DNA of 64,000 nucleotides, from NCBI RefSeq assembly GCF_965638725.1, contig NC_134975.1:1810179-1874178 (forward strand). The letters run 5' to 3'. Source of the DNA: Aptenodytes patagonicus. Taxonomy: Eukaryota > Chordata > Aves > Sphenisciformes > Spheniscidae. The notes below the pieces were generated by a model, which had not been told where the DNA came from, did not search any database, and saw nothing but the letters and a program-made list of their open reading frames with translations. Made by a program: the position numbers and the translations under genes. This document shows, one piece after another, positions 1 through 10,100 of the stretch (position 1 is its first letter; each line of letters starts with the position of its first letter).

Positions 1-839
1 GGGGGGGTCGGCACATGGGGGAAGTGCACGCACAGGGAGCGGGACTGCGTGCACGGCGGCTGGGGGGGGGGGGTGCACGGGGTGTGCGCGCACGGGGCGG
101 GGGCGCGTGTGCACGGGCAGAGAGGGCTGCACCCAGAAGCACTGCGAGCACGGGGTGTGCACGCACGGCCTCGGGGTCCCCGCGCCTGCCCGTGCCCCTG
201 CCTGCAGCCCTGCCCGCGGCCGGGGGCGGTGAGTCAGGCAGCAGCGGGAGCCGGGGGGGCCGCGGCCGCCCCTTTCCTGCCGGCGCCAGCCCCTCGCCCC
301 AGCCCGTTTCCTGTCTCCGGCTGCTGCTATTTTCGGGCCACGGGCGGGGAAGAGCCGAATGGCGCGGCCGCGGCGGGGCCGGCGGCGGGGCCCAGCCTGG
401 CACGTGCACGAGCCACCCCGAGCACGCGGGCACGACCACGGAGCCGGGCACCCGCCGGTGACGTCCCCACCGTCCCCAGTAACGTCCCCGTCCCTCCAGC
501 CAGCCCGTGCAGCTTCGGTGCATCTCCCCGCACGCCGGAGGGACAAGCTGCCGGTGCGGGGTCGGGGTGCCGCCGGCTTGGGGCTGGTGTTGAGCCCTCC
601 GGTGCCGGGAGGAGCCGGGCAGGATCCGGCCATGCTGCTTCATGCAGGGCGTCATCGCCGGCCCATCCGCCCGCGGCATCCGCCCCCGGGACCTGCCTGC
701 CGGCAGCCCTGGCCCACGGCACAGCCGGGGCAGGAACCGGACCAGTTCCTGCAGCGCCTCCGACTTCCCCTGCAGCTGCAGCCGGGCCAGTCCTGGGACC
801 CCGGGACCACCCCCCCCCGCCCCGGGACCCCGCGCTCAC
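1..839. other. FMNL3 intron 4 (partial), no gene seen
   Basis: This GC-rich stretch lies downstream of the fourth FMNL3 coding exon on the minus strand. The next expected exon, whose human counterpart begins WVREFLNDENKG, is not found in any frame, so it must lie outside the window. The long open frames here are proline/arginine/glycine-rich by-products of GC content and have no family resemblance. Confidence 0.6.
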
Positions 840-3800
840 CCAATGTGGTTCGTCCTCAGGCTGATCTCCAGCTCGCGCAGGACCTTGGTCGACTCCTGCA
901 CCCTCCTTCTGAACTTCTGGGGGCAGAGCGAGGCTGAGCCGTGTCCCCCCGGCCCCCCCCCAGCCCCCCTGGAGGCCTCCGCTCCCCCCAGCCCCTCACC
1001 TTCCGCGTGACGCCCGGCTCTAGGAAGCTGCGCAGTTTCTGGATGTAGGCGTGAGGGGGGCTCTTCACCTGGAACCGCTCCTGGGGGGGACAGGGGGGGT
1101 CGGTGACACCCGCACGGCAGCACAGCCCCCCCCCAGGACCCCCCATCCCCCGTCCCCCCCCCAGCCCCCCACCTGGTCACAGATGAGGTCCCACTTCTTC
1201 TCATTGTCGTACTGGCGCAGGAGCCGGGCTTTGTCTGGGGGCAGGTTCATGGAGCTCTGGGGGCAGAGGCGGGGGCGTCATCCTGGGGGACACGGGGACG
1301 CCGCCCTCCTGAGGGCACCCAGTCCCACGGCACAGCCAGGGTGCCCACCGAGGGCACCCAGCACCATGGCACAGCCAGGGTTCCCCCCTGAGGGCACCCG
1401 GCCCCATGGCACGGCCAGGGTCCCTGGCACCGGGAAGCACTGGTGAGCACGGGGCCACACGCGTGGCACGGGGACGGCAGTGCCACCAGTGCCACATGCC
1501 AGCCGCCGGCAGCACCAAATCTCCCCAGCGCCCACGTGTCCTTCCTGTCTGCACCCACTTCCTCGCCAGCAAACCGCAGCCTCCGCTCCCCGACCGCGGC
1601 GTGAAGCCTGGCAACGGTGCCCGGCTCGCCAGGGCGCTGGGCATCTTCATGGCAGACCCCAGGGACCACTGGTGCGGGACGCGCCCGCGGCACCCGTATC
1701 AGCAAGGACACAAATGGGATGCCACGGTGGAAACCGGGGATGTCGGATGGCCGCAGGCTTGGGGCTGCCCCGGCGGGCGATGCCACCCCACTGGGTGATG
1801 CCACCCCAGCGGGCGATGCCACCCTGGCAAGGCAGCTCCCGGGCAATGCCGTTAGCGGGAGCCGGCCACCGCCACAGCCGGGAGGTGCCGGAGCTCCACC
1901 CGCCCCATGGCAGCTAAAATTATCCCTCCCCTGGTCATCCCAGACCCGCGGAGCCACAGGAAACCGGGGCAGATCCTGGGCGAGGCCGCACACCCCCGGG
2001 GAGGGGGGGACAGTCCCACGGGAGCGGGGACGTCACCGCCAGGATGAGGTCCCCCCAAAATTGCCCTGGGGATGGGGATGGTGCCTCCCTCCCCACAGGG
2101 CCAAGCTTATTTGTATACCGTGGCCGACGGCAAAATCACGGGGCCCCTGGGGACACCCCGGGGACGGAGGCGGAGGGGGGGACGACACACACGGAGGCCC
2201 CGGGCAGGGGGCACCGGAGGGGGCTTTGAAGCGCAGCCGCCCTCGCCGGCGTTCCCGCTGCTCGGCTTCCTGCCTTTGTGGCGGGAGCGGGGCCGCTCCT
2301 GGCCGGGCACTTCCTCCACCACCGCCCCCCACCGGGGACCCCCTCCCAGCTGCCCCAGGACTGAGCCCCTCCGGGACCGGGGGCTACCGGGGCTGGAGCC
2401 CACCCCGGGGTTGGGGGACACCCGGGGACAGATCCTGCCCATTCGGGGGCCGCCAGCGCTGCAGCCCCATCACATGATGAAATGTTTTCCTCCCCGGCAG
2501 TAGCCGGGACAGCACTGAGCGATGCCGACACCAGGGTGGGGGAGGGATTTTAGGGGTGGCAGCACCGGTGGGGGGTCCCCCGGTGCCGCCACCCCTAAAA
2601 ATCCCCCCTCACCCCGGCGTCGGCGTCACCCTGCAGGACGCATCCCCCCCCCCGCCAGCCCCGCGGGGACAGGCTGCCGCCATCCGCCCCGCGCGGGATG
2701 CAGGGATGGGCGACGGCCCCGCGGGCGGGTGCCACTCGTCGCTGGCAGGACGGTCCCATGCTGGGGGTGCCGGTGCCCCCCGGTTCCGGCTCTCAGAGCC
2801 CCACGGGGCCACGTTCGGCATTTCCTGCCCGGATGTGGCTTCCGCTGGCTATGGCCACCACCGGGACGGCAGTGCCAGGCATCGGGGGCCGGGCGCCCTG
2901 GGTGTCACCCGGCCATAGTGTCCCTGCTGGTGTGTGGCCCCCCCCCAAACAAAGCCAGCGCCGTGCCAGCACCGTGGATGGGCCACCCCACCGTGGACGG
3001 GCCACGGGCCCACCCCAGCGTGCCATGAGCCAAGCGCTGGTGGGACGCGGTGGCCCCCATGGCATCGGTGGTGCTGATGGCACCACGGAGCCCGGGGTCA
3101 CAGTGTGGGGATGGGGTCACCGTCGAGCCACATCCCGGTGACAGGGTGGCACCGCAGCCTTGGCTGGTGGCCGCTGTGGGAAGGCCACCGCCCCGGCCGT
3201 GACAGCGGACCGGGGACCACACAGGGCACCCGCGCCCATGGGGACACCGCACCCATGGGGACCCCCAGCCCTGGGGACCCTGCACCCATGGGTCCCCCAG
3301 CCCTGGGGACACCGCACCCACGGGGGACCCCCAGCACCTGGGACCCCCGCACCCACGGGGGACCCGTGCCCAGCCCCGCGCGCCGCCTCGATGGGACTTT
3401 CCCGGGTCAAAAAGTCCCGGGGCCGAAGGGGCCCCCCCCGGTGGCACCGGGAGTGGCGTCACCCCCCCCGGGGCTGTCCCGGGACGGGTTTCCCCCGGGG
3501 CTGCCCCCCGTCCCGCGGCCACTGCCCACCCCCGCGGGCACCGGCGCTCCCTGCCCGCCTCCGGTTCCTCTGGGCGCCGGTGCCGTTCCCGGCGGTGCCC
3601 GCCCGCCCGCCCGCAGCCGGACTCCGGGAGGGGAGCGCGGCGGCGGGGCGCGTCCGGCCCGGGAGGGCGCACCGGGAGGGGTCCCGGGTAGGGGCGGACC
3701 GGGAGAGCGCAGCGGGATCCGGAGGAGGCGCAGCGGGAGCAGGGACGGAGCACGGGGGAAGCGCAGCGGGGGGGGCGCACCGGGAACCGGAGGGGCGCAG

Positions 3801-4009
3801 CGGGCGGCGGGCGGGGGCGCAGCGGGCAGCCGGGGCCGCGGCGGGGCTCGGTCTCTTACCAGCACCAGGGCGAAGCGCTCCTCCAGCTCGCAGGGCTCCG
3901 GCATCGGCATCTTGCCCGGGGCGAGCAGCCCGGGTCCCCCCGGGGCCGCCGCCGCCGCTCCCGGGCCCCGGGGCAGCGCCTCCCCGTCCGCGCTCTCCAC
4001 GTTCCCCAT
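840..4009 (-). CDS. FMNL3: FMNL3, formin-like 3, first four coding exons (partial)
   Basis: Formin-like 3 is a diaphanous-related formin that nucleates and elongates actin filaments at filopodia and lamellipodia. Only its N-terminus is in the window. Coding exons on the minus strand are 3860-4009, 1173-1256, 1000-1080 and 840-916, with GT-AG borders and matching phases. They give about 130 residues starting [10 protein letters not shown], where Gly2 is the myristoylation site of the family. Next come the hallmark stretches [39 protein letters not shown] and [21 protein letters not shown], which open the GTPase-binding/FH3 region. FMNL1 and FMNL2 are close paralogues; the FMNL3 call rests on residue choices such as KWDLICDQ and on neighbouring TMBIM6 and NCKAP5L, which flank FMNL3 in human. 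FH1, FH2 and DAD are outside the window. The 2.6-kb intron 1 contains minisatellites. Confidence 0.93.
1312..1428. repeat. Minisatellite, about 3 copies of a ~40-bp unit, FMNL3 intron 1
   Basis: The word GAGGGCACCC is followed by a block such as ACGGCACAGCCAGGGT and recurs three times with substitutions. It is intronic and does not belong to any exon. Confidence 0.7.
3235..3367. repeat. Short degenerate minisatellite, FMNL3 intron 1
   Basis: Words such as CACCCATGGGGACC and CCCAGCCCTGGGGAC alternate about five to six times. This is low-complexity intronic sequence upstream of FMNL3 exon 2 and explains several spurious long open frames. Confidence 0.65.
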
Positions 4010-4490
4010 CCCCGGCCCAGGCACCGGGGGGCGGCGGGGGAGGCTCAGCCCGTCGCGTCCGGCCGCCGCCGCCGCCTCCCGGGCCCGCCCCGCCCCGCCC
4101 CGCCCGGCCCCGCCCCGCCGGGCCGCCCGCGGCTCCGCGGCGGAGCCGCCAGGGGGCGCCCAAGGGCGGAGGGGCGGCGGCGCCACCGGGGGGCGCCCAA
4201 GGGCAGGGAGCGAGCGGGAGGTGCCGATTGGCCCGGCCACGGCCACGACGGCCAATGAGCGTCGCGCTTCTGTGCGGGGGAGGGGGCGCCTGGCCAACGG
4301 CGGCGCTCGGGCGCGGCCGGTCGCCAATGGGCGGCGGCGGCGGCTCGCCCCACCCCGCTCCGGGTGGTGGCGGCGGACCAATAGAACGAGGAGGAGGGCG
4401 GGCCTCCGCGGCGCGCCGGCCAATGAGGGCCGGGGGCGTGGCGGAGTGGGGACCGTTCGAGGCCTGGCACGGACGGCGGAGCGCCGCGCA
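4010..4490. promoter_or_regulatory. Divergent CpG-island promoter FMNL3 / TMBIM6 with five CCAAT boxes
   Basis: The interval between the FMNL3 start codon (minus) and the first TMBIM6 splice donor (plus) is extremely CpG-rich and has no TATA box. CCAAT boxes lie at 4252-4256, 4324-4328, 4378-4382 and 4420-4424 on the plus strand, with an inverted ATTGG at 4227-4231. Regularly repeated CCAAT boxes are typical NF-Y sites of bidirectional housekeeping promoters. The non-coding first exon of TMBIM6 probably ends at 4490, where GCGCAG is followed by GTGAGG. The exact start sites are not visible. Confidence 0.7.
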
Positions 4491-5997
4491 GGTGAGGGCT
4501 GAGGGGACCGCGGCGGCGGGGGGGGCCCGGCCCGGCCTCGGGGGTCCCCGCCGCCTCCCGGGGCCCTCGCGGCGGCTGCGGGCCCCGGGCAGCCCCCACC
4601 GCCCCACCAGGCCTCACCCCGGCGGGGCCCGGCCTGGGCAGCTCCTCCCCCCCCCCCGCCCCCCCCCCAGGCCTGGCTGCCCGGGGGGGTTCACGCGTGT
4701 CCGGCCCCCCGTGGGGGCTCCGCCTGGTTCCAGGGGGCTGCAGCAGGGTGGGAGCCGGGGGGAGGCCCCCCCCTCCCCTCGGAGGCACCCGCAGGGGGAA
4801 GCAGGCGGCTGCTGGCGGGCCCGGGCCCGGGTGCAGGCGCCGGTGGGTAAAGGTCGCCCAGCAGCGCCGGTCCCGGTTACCCATTGACGACGGCACCCGG
4901 CGGCCGCCCTCGGGCCACCGACCGGGGACGTCACCAGCGAAACCGAAACGGCTCCGGCCCCGTCTCAGTCAGCCGTGCCAAGGGGAAGGGCTGCCGCCCC
5001 AGCTCCCTGGCCCCGGCGCGGGAGGCCCAGGTCCCTCTGCCGTCCCGGGAGCCGGGACCCACCAGCCGTCTCCGCAGGGAGGGCAGGCCCCGCCTGACGA
5101 AACTCGCTGTCACGGCCGCCCGCCACGCCGGGAAGAGGCTGTCGCACACCTCTGCAGCCGCCACACCCCGCCCAGAGGCAACTTCCTCGTTGCCTTGCGC
5201 AACCCCCGGCGGGGCCGTGGGACAGCAGCACCCTCTGCTTCTGCCCCGCCGTGAGGCCGAGCCAGGAGGTCCCCATCGGCGTGGCGGCGTCAGCCCGGTG
5301 ACAACCGAGCTCTCGCTGTCCCGGTGCCGGGGCGAAACCAGCGCAGCCCTGGGCAAGGCCAGCGGGCGCAGGGGTCCGTGCCAGTGCGGCAGGAGGAGAC
5401 CCCAGGCCTTCCCCTGCGCTGGGGCGGACGGTTGACAGCCCCGGGGCCTGCGCCCCCTCAGGGCCCTGTCTGCCCCAACCTGTTCGGTCCCTTTCACCCC
5501 TCGGGGACAGCCGGTTCGTGGCACTTGCTGGGCTGGTTGCATTCCCGCAGGTGCCAGGGTAAACGGCACCGGCTGAGCCGGCCAGACCGGGGGCTGGCGG
5601 AAGGGCCGGAGCGGGAAGGGGAGAGGAGGAGGAGGCCCCGCAGGGAGCCTGGCTCTTCCAGAGCCTCCTCTGGGGATGTCATTACGGGCGCTAATAGTAG
5701 CCTGGCACAAAGACGCTTTCCAGCTGCCGGCAGCGCTCCCCGCGGGGTCGGGGCCTCCCCAGGGGCAGCCCCGGTCTCGCAACAGCCTGCAACGCTTGCA
5801 CCAGCTGGGCGAGGAGGGCGCTGACGCCCGGCCGGCGCAGAGCGCGGCGGATCCCCAGCAGCCTGCAGCTCCTGCCGCTCGCTCCGTGCGGGACGGGCAG
5901 GTCCTCGGCTCCCGCTGAGCTCCTCTGCCGTGTGGCGCAAGCTTTGGGAGCACGGGAGGGCTCCGGCATCCCCCCTGACCTACCTCCGCTCTTGCAG
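4491..5997 (+). other. TMBIM6 intron 1 (5' UTR intron)
   Basis: This is GC-rich sequence between the probable 5' UTR donor at 4491 (GTGAGG) and the acceptor ending at 5997 (CTCTTGCAG). No conserved coding exon or RNA gene is recognised in it. Confidence 0.6.
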
Positions 5998-6045
5998 CTT
6001 GCACCTTTGCGAAGCGGCCGGTGGGCCCACTCCCAGCCCGGCACC

Positions 6046-7594
6046 ATGAACGTCTTCGACCGAAACATCAACTTTGACGCCCTCTTCAAGTTCTCCCACA
6101 TGTGAGTAACGCCTCGGGCAGGCCGGGCTCGAGACGGGGGGGGAGCTCACGGGGGGCTGCGCCAGCCTCACCGCCAGCCTCACCGCTGCCCCCTCGCCCG
6201 CAGCTCGGCCTCCACCCAGGAGCACCTGAAGAGGGTCTACGCCAGCTTCGCCCTCTGCATGTTTGTGGCGGCCGCGGGGGCCTACATCAACGTGGTGACC
6301 CACCTCTTCCAGGTGAGGAGCCTTTGGGGCGTTGCGGGTGGCCCCTGTGCTCGCACACACCCCCCACCCCCAACCCGTGCCACCCCGGCGAGGCAAGGCC
6401 GGGCCCCCACCCGCCTCTCGCCCCACAGTTCAGCTTCCTGACTGGCCTGGGTGCCCTGGGACTGATGATCTGGCTGACGGCCACCCCGCACAGCCGGGAG
6501 ACGGAGCAGAAGAGGCTGGGGATGCTGGCCGGCTTTGCCTTCCTGACGGGTAGGTGGGCACCGGGGACCCTCCCGGGCCCTGGGGAGTTGGGGACGAGGG
6601 CCCTGACACAGCGCTGACCGGCTCCGAAATGGCTCCGGTGACACCCTGCTCTGTCCTTCCAGGCACCAACCTGGGGCCCCTCCTGGAAATGTGCATCTCC
6701 ATCAACCCCAGGTAGGAGCGTGACCCCCCCGCCCCGTCCCCAGCCGCCCCCCGCCGCCCCCAGGCCCCGTTCACCCCCTCTCCTCTCTCCTAGCATCATC
6801 CCCACCGCCTTCCTCGGCACCGCCACCATCTTCGCCTGCTTCTCACTGAGCGCCCTGTACGCCCGGCGCCGCAGCTTCCTCTACCTGGGAGGTGAGGGGG
6901 GCCGGGGGGGGACCCACGGGGGGCTGGGGGCTCCCGGCACGGGGCGGGGGGCACCCCACGGGGTGCCAGGGCCAGGCCTCACTCCCTGCCCTCTCCCCGC
7001 AGGTTTCCTGCTCTCCGGCCTCACCCTGATGCTTCTCTCCTCCGTGGTTAATGCCTTCATGAGATCCACTTGGCTCTTCACGGTGAGTCCCCTCCCGTCT
7101 GCCAGGACCCCACGGAGGACGGACGGACGGACGGAGGTCGGCTCGCACCGGTGACGCCAACACAGGGCTGTCCCCATCTAACGTCCCCTCTCCCCCCCCG
7201 CAGGCCAACCTCTACCTGGGGCTGATGATCATGTGCGGCTTCGTGCTCTTCGACACGCAGCTCATCATCGAGAAGGCGGAGAGCGGGGACAAGGATTACA
7301 TCTGGTGGGTGCCGGGGCCGGGGGGGGGGGGGACGGGACACGGGCCGGGCCCCCCTGAGCGCGTCCCTCCCTCCCCGCAGGCACTGCGTCGATCTCTTCC
7401 TCGACTTCGTCAACATCTTCCGGGAGCTCCTGATGATCCTGGGCATGACTGAGGTGGGTGACGGTCCCCCGGGGCACGGCTGGCGGGGGGGACGGACAAA
7501 CCTGCCCCTCAGCGGTGGGGGGGACGGGGGCCGCGGACCCGGCAGTGACCGGCCGCCTCTCCTCTTGCAGAACAAGAAGAAGGAGAAGAAGTGA
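6046..7594 (+). CDS. TMBIM6: TMBIM6, Bax inhibitor-1
   Basis: Bax inhibitor-1 is a multi-pass ER membrane protein that lets calcium leak from the ER and restrains ER-stress and Bax-driven apoptosis. Coding exons are 6046-6101, 6204-6312, 6429-6549, 6663-6711, 6794-6891, 7003-7082, 7204-7304, 7381-7453 and 7571-7594. All borders are GT-AG, the phases agree, and they give 236 residues (human 237). The start is [19 protein letters not shown]. Hydrophobic segments include [34 protein letters not shown] and [20 protein letters not shown]. The protein ends in the lysine-rich tail NKKKEKK that is characteristic of the family. The leader exon begins at 5998, 48 bases before the ATG. Every conserved motif of the mammalian protein is present, so it looks fully functional. 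Confidence 0.98.
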
Positions 7595-7669
7595 AGCGGC
7601 TCCAGGCTGAGGTGGAGCTGTCCCCATCTGGTCCCCGTCCCCACCCCGTCCCCGTCCCTTCTCTGATTC

Positions 7670-7675
7670 ATTAAA
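7670..7675 (+). terminator. TMBIM6 polyadenylation signal ATTAAA
   Basis: An ATTAAA hexamer lies 76 bases after the TMBIM6 stop codon and would give a very short 3' UTR. AATAAA hexamers further downstream on the plus strand (about 8199 and 8303) could support longer forms. Confidence 0.6.
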
Positions 7676-7699
7676 GGGGTTGCGCTTGCTGCTGATGAA

Positions 7700-8323
7700 A
7701 AGCAGCCCAGAAGCTTTCGCACCTTGTGGGTTTTTCTCTCGTTTAGCTTTTCTTTGATTAGAAACCGGCCGATTTGCAGATCCTGCTGGAGTTCGGCTCT
7801 CCCCCCTCTCCCCGGCCCGGCTCCCCCCCCCCCCCGAGAGCCTGCGTCCCTCGGGGTTACCGCCGACACGTGAGCTTCCTCTAGAGGTTCTCCCCGGCCC
7901 CACGGGCGACACGTCCCCGCCTCGCCCTTGCGCCAGCAGCCGGGGTGTTATCCCCCGACCCGGGCAGCCGTGGGTGCCCCCCCCCCCCCCCCCCCAATGC
8001 CAGCTGGTGGGGGGGGGGGACCCCCCTGAAGCCAAACTCAACGGAGGAGCCTCTCCTTTAGCACCAGTGCCAAGAAACGCAACGGAAAAGAAAACGATCT
8101 GCTGGGCGAGCCGTCTGGTGGGGCCGCGGGGACGAAGGTGTTTTGGTTCCGAGCTCTCCCCATCCCGCCGTCGCCTCTTTGTACACCGGGACGATTCAAT
8201 AAAACGCTCAGACTTGAACCTCTCGGCCCCTTCCCTCCCTCCCTCCCGCGGGCAGGATGCGGCCGACGCAGAGACGACAGCAGCTGCACAATAACATATA
8301 TAAATAAACCGGGGGAGGGCGGC
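7700..8323. other. Convergent intergenic interval TMBIM6 / NCKAP5L
   Basis: The 3' ends of TMBIM6 (plus) and NCKAP5L (minus) face each other here. Apart from a poly-C run at about 7977-7995 and plus-strand AATAAA hexamers near 8199 and 8303, nothing is recognised. Confidence 0.5.
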
Positions 8324-8329
8324 TTTATT
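8324..8329 (-). terminator. NCKAP5L polyadenylation signal AATAAA
   Basis: The plus-strand TTTATT reads AATAAA on the minus strand, about 210 bases after the NCKAP5L stop codon. This implies a short 3' UTR. Confidence 0.7.
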
Positions 8330-8536
8330 GAGTTAAAAACCCGGCGGCGGGGGCTGTACACTGCAATAGCACCATCGGAGAGAGCCGGGGGGGACGGCAG
8401 GGCACCGGGACCCCCACCCCGGGCAGCACCCCCAGACCGGAGCGGGGGGCAGTGGGGTGGAGGTGGGGGGGGGGGGGTTTGGGGGTGGGGGGGGGAGCGG
8501 AAGACGTGCGAGTGCGGCCGGGCCGGGGCGGGGGGC

Positions 8537-10046
8537 TCAGCCCTGGCTGCCGCAGGAGGAGAGGCTGTCGTAGAGGGAGTCGCTGAGTGACTCGGAGTGC
8601 TCCAGCCCTGGGGGGCCGTGCCCCCCGTCCCGTGACCGGGCCTCCGTGCTGCCCTCGTCCCCCACGTCCGAGGCGCTGGGCGTCCGGCTGCTGCTGGCGC
8701 TCAGGGTGGGGGGCAGCGGTGGGGGGGCCTCCGGGGATGCCCCTCGACGCCCCGCCGGGCTGCACACGGGCGCCTGGGGAGGGGCAGCGTGGTGAGGGGG
8801 CGGCTCACTGCGCCCCCCCGCTCCCTGCCAATGCCAATTACAGCCCAGGGCTGGCAGAGAGGTCCCACAGCCGCCTCCCCCACCCCCCCCCCCGGGCCCC
8901 CCCCCCTTACCAGTGTGGGACGGTGCAGCCCCTCCAGCCCCCCGGGGGGGCAGAGGAAGGGGTCGGCGGCGCTGCAGGCTTTGGCATTCGGGAAGGTCCA
9001 GTTCTTGCTCTGCTGGACGCGCCGCGGCTTCCCGGCATTGTCACCGGCATCTGAGGGAAAAGGCCGGGGGGGGTGGGGTGGTGTGTCAGTACTCACCTGC
9101 AGGCCCCCCCCCCCCCCCCCCCGCCCCAACTCCCCCCTCCCCACAGGGTGCCAAGCCCCATTGCGCCTTGCACGAACATGGGTGTACGCCCAGCACCATC
9201 GGCGGGGCCTCGCATGCCCCCGGCACGACACTGACCTTGGGGACTGGTGCGGTGGCCGTGTGGGCCAGGGGGGGCCGGGGGGCGGCACGCCGGGGCGCTC
9301 CGGTGTTTGCCGGCCACCAGCAGCTCTTCCGCACTGGGCACCTCCCGCTCCAGCGTCCGGGCCTTGCGCGGCACTTTGGTGATGGCAGGTGGCCGCGCTG
9401 GCACGGCGCCGGGCAGCGGCTCAGGGCGGCCCCGCGGTTTAGGGGTGCTCTTGGCGGGGACCCCCCCGTAGTCGGGGGGCGGGAAGGTCCCAATCCCGCT
9501 GTCCAGAGTCCGCGTCAGCGACCCACAGGCTGCCGGCACAAGCGGAGGCGTCAGTGCCAGGGGTCCACCCCGGTGCCCCCCTCCCCACCTTATCCCCCCC
9601 CTCCTCCCCCCCACCCCCCCCCCCAGCACCCCCTCACCAGCAAAGTGCTGCGACGTCCCTGACTCGGACAAGCTCTCGTCCGATGGCAGCTCGTCCCGGA
9701 GCCCCACGTCAGGCACCTGCGGGGGGGGGGGAGAGGGTGAGCGGCCATGGGGGTCCCCCACAGAGAGGGCACACGGCCGGCGGGGGGGGGGGGGGGTGGG
9801 GGTGGGGGGGGGTGTTGGGGGGAGGGCGGGTTGGCCTCACCTTGTCAGGGGGCTCCCGCAGGTGTCCGACGATGCCGTTGCGGGGCGGGCGGCAGAGCCG
9901 GGGGTCTTTGGCATCGGGGGGGACCCGCCGGAGGTCACACAGCTCCCGCTTGTGCTCCAGGCGGCTCTCGTAGGGCACATCCTTCCCGTCCACCCTGGGG
10001 ACAACGCCAGGTCAGGGCAGGCTGCGGGGGGCACCCACCACCCTCA

Positions 10047-10100
<54 letters not shown>

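Noticed and set aside
3160-4887. Very long plus-strand open frame across the FMNL3/TMBIM6 promoter
   Set aside because: Its product is almost only Pro, Gly, Ala and Arg. It overlaps the FMNL3 start exon on the other strand and crosses a CpG island. It is an effect of GC content.
9093-9761. NCKAP5L as a pseudogene because of frame changes
   Set aside because: The exons on both sides keep splice sites, phases and conserved C-terminal motifs, and the changes sit at homopolymers, so sequence error is likelier.
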